NCBI GenBank assembly: GCA_947561715.1
Contig: OX387198.1
Coordinates: 17,608,001-17,672,000, forward strand
Direction of reading: 5' to 3'
From: Ascidia mentula
Taxonomy: Eukaryota; Chordata; Ascidiacea; Phlebobranchia; Ascidiidae
Length of the DNA stretch: 64,000 nucleotides
This document shows, one piece after another, positions 63,664 through 64,000 of this stretch; position 1 is the stretch's first letter, and the number at the start of each line of letters is the position of its first letter. The notes below the pieces were generated by a model. It ran no database searches and was not told the DNA's origin. It saw only the letters and a program-made list of their open reading frames with translations. The translations under genes and the position numbers were made by a program.

Positions 63664-64000
63664 GTATTGAGTAATCTTTATCGGCATTAAAAGCTCCTTG
63701 TATGGGCCAAAAAATATTTGTTTTAGAATGGCTGAAACTGAAAGTTACTCAAATCGAGGCTTTTGAATTCTAGGTTAGGGGCAATTTTCAATTCTAATGT
63801 ATATTTTTAAAAAGGCTGAATAAAACAGAAATTATTTCAAACAAATTTTCTTTGATATATAGTTTGCACAAAGCATAAAAGTGTATGACAACAAGTGAAC
63901 TTGGTATAGGTTGACAGTTAACAAGAACATAAAAAATCTCAATGAAATTGTTTTTGTTCAATATTTGCAAAAACTATCAATGTTTCTTTCAATTCAGGAA

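Overview
The window reads as an ascidian (sea squirt) genome, most like Ciona. Its genes are deuterostome-type and animal-specific (fibrillin, class XVIII myosin, TTLL glutamylase, U2AF large subunit, CDC34). Exons are short, many introns in the fibrillin gene are only 55-80 bases, and the repeats include a composite tRNA-derived SINE and small MITEs of the kind known from Ciona. All gene models were read by eye from reading frame, splice dinucleotides, intron phase and remembered family sequences. In every model the exon lengths and phases add up to an intact frame.

Layout. (1) 54-882 (+): the last two coding exons of a CDC34/UBE2R ubiquitin-conjugating enzyme, followed to 4535 by a rearrangement of order A-B-C-B'-A', in which a second, apparently identical copy of the last exon lies 3.3 kb downstream. 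(2) A tRNA-derived SINE at 4780-5148. (3) 6128-12067 (+): a 15-exon tubulin polyglutamylase of the TTLL6/TTLL13 type. (4) 15158-29173 (+): a complete fibrillin of 57 exons and 2902 codons, with nearly the same module series as human fibrillin-1. (5) 32787-47812 (+): a class XVIII (PDZ) myosin with about 43 exons, a degenerate P-loop and two phase-compatible alternative last exons. (6) 51780-53857 (-): the U2AF large subunit, five exons, 484 aa. (7) 55675-60439 (+): an 18-exon, 656-aa coiled-coil protein that I could not identify. (8) 63365 onward (+): the first two exons of an unidentified gene that runs off the window.

Between the genes lie hAT-type MITEs (30403-30639, 62973-63131), a piggyBac-like TTAA-flanked element at 50367-51248 with a partial sister copy at 48660-49120, a LINE 3' fragment (about 54640-54905), a foldback repeat (56241-56359) and a small tandem array with splice-site-like units (62411-62572).

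The genes do not form one pathway. TTLL, myosin and the coiled-coil protein are cytoskeletal, fibrillin is extracellular matrix, and U2AF and CDC34 are housekeeping. No operon, CRISPR or prokaryote-type defence system is present. The points most worth a second look are the CDC34-exon rearrangement, the degenerate ATP site and alternative tails of the myosin, and the missing RGD and proline-rich region in an otherwise closely conserved fibrillin.
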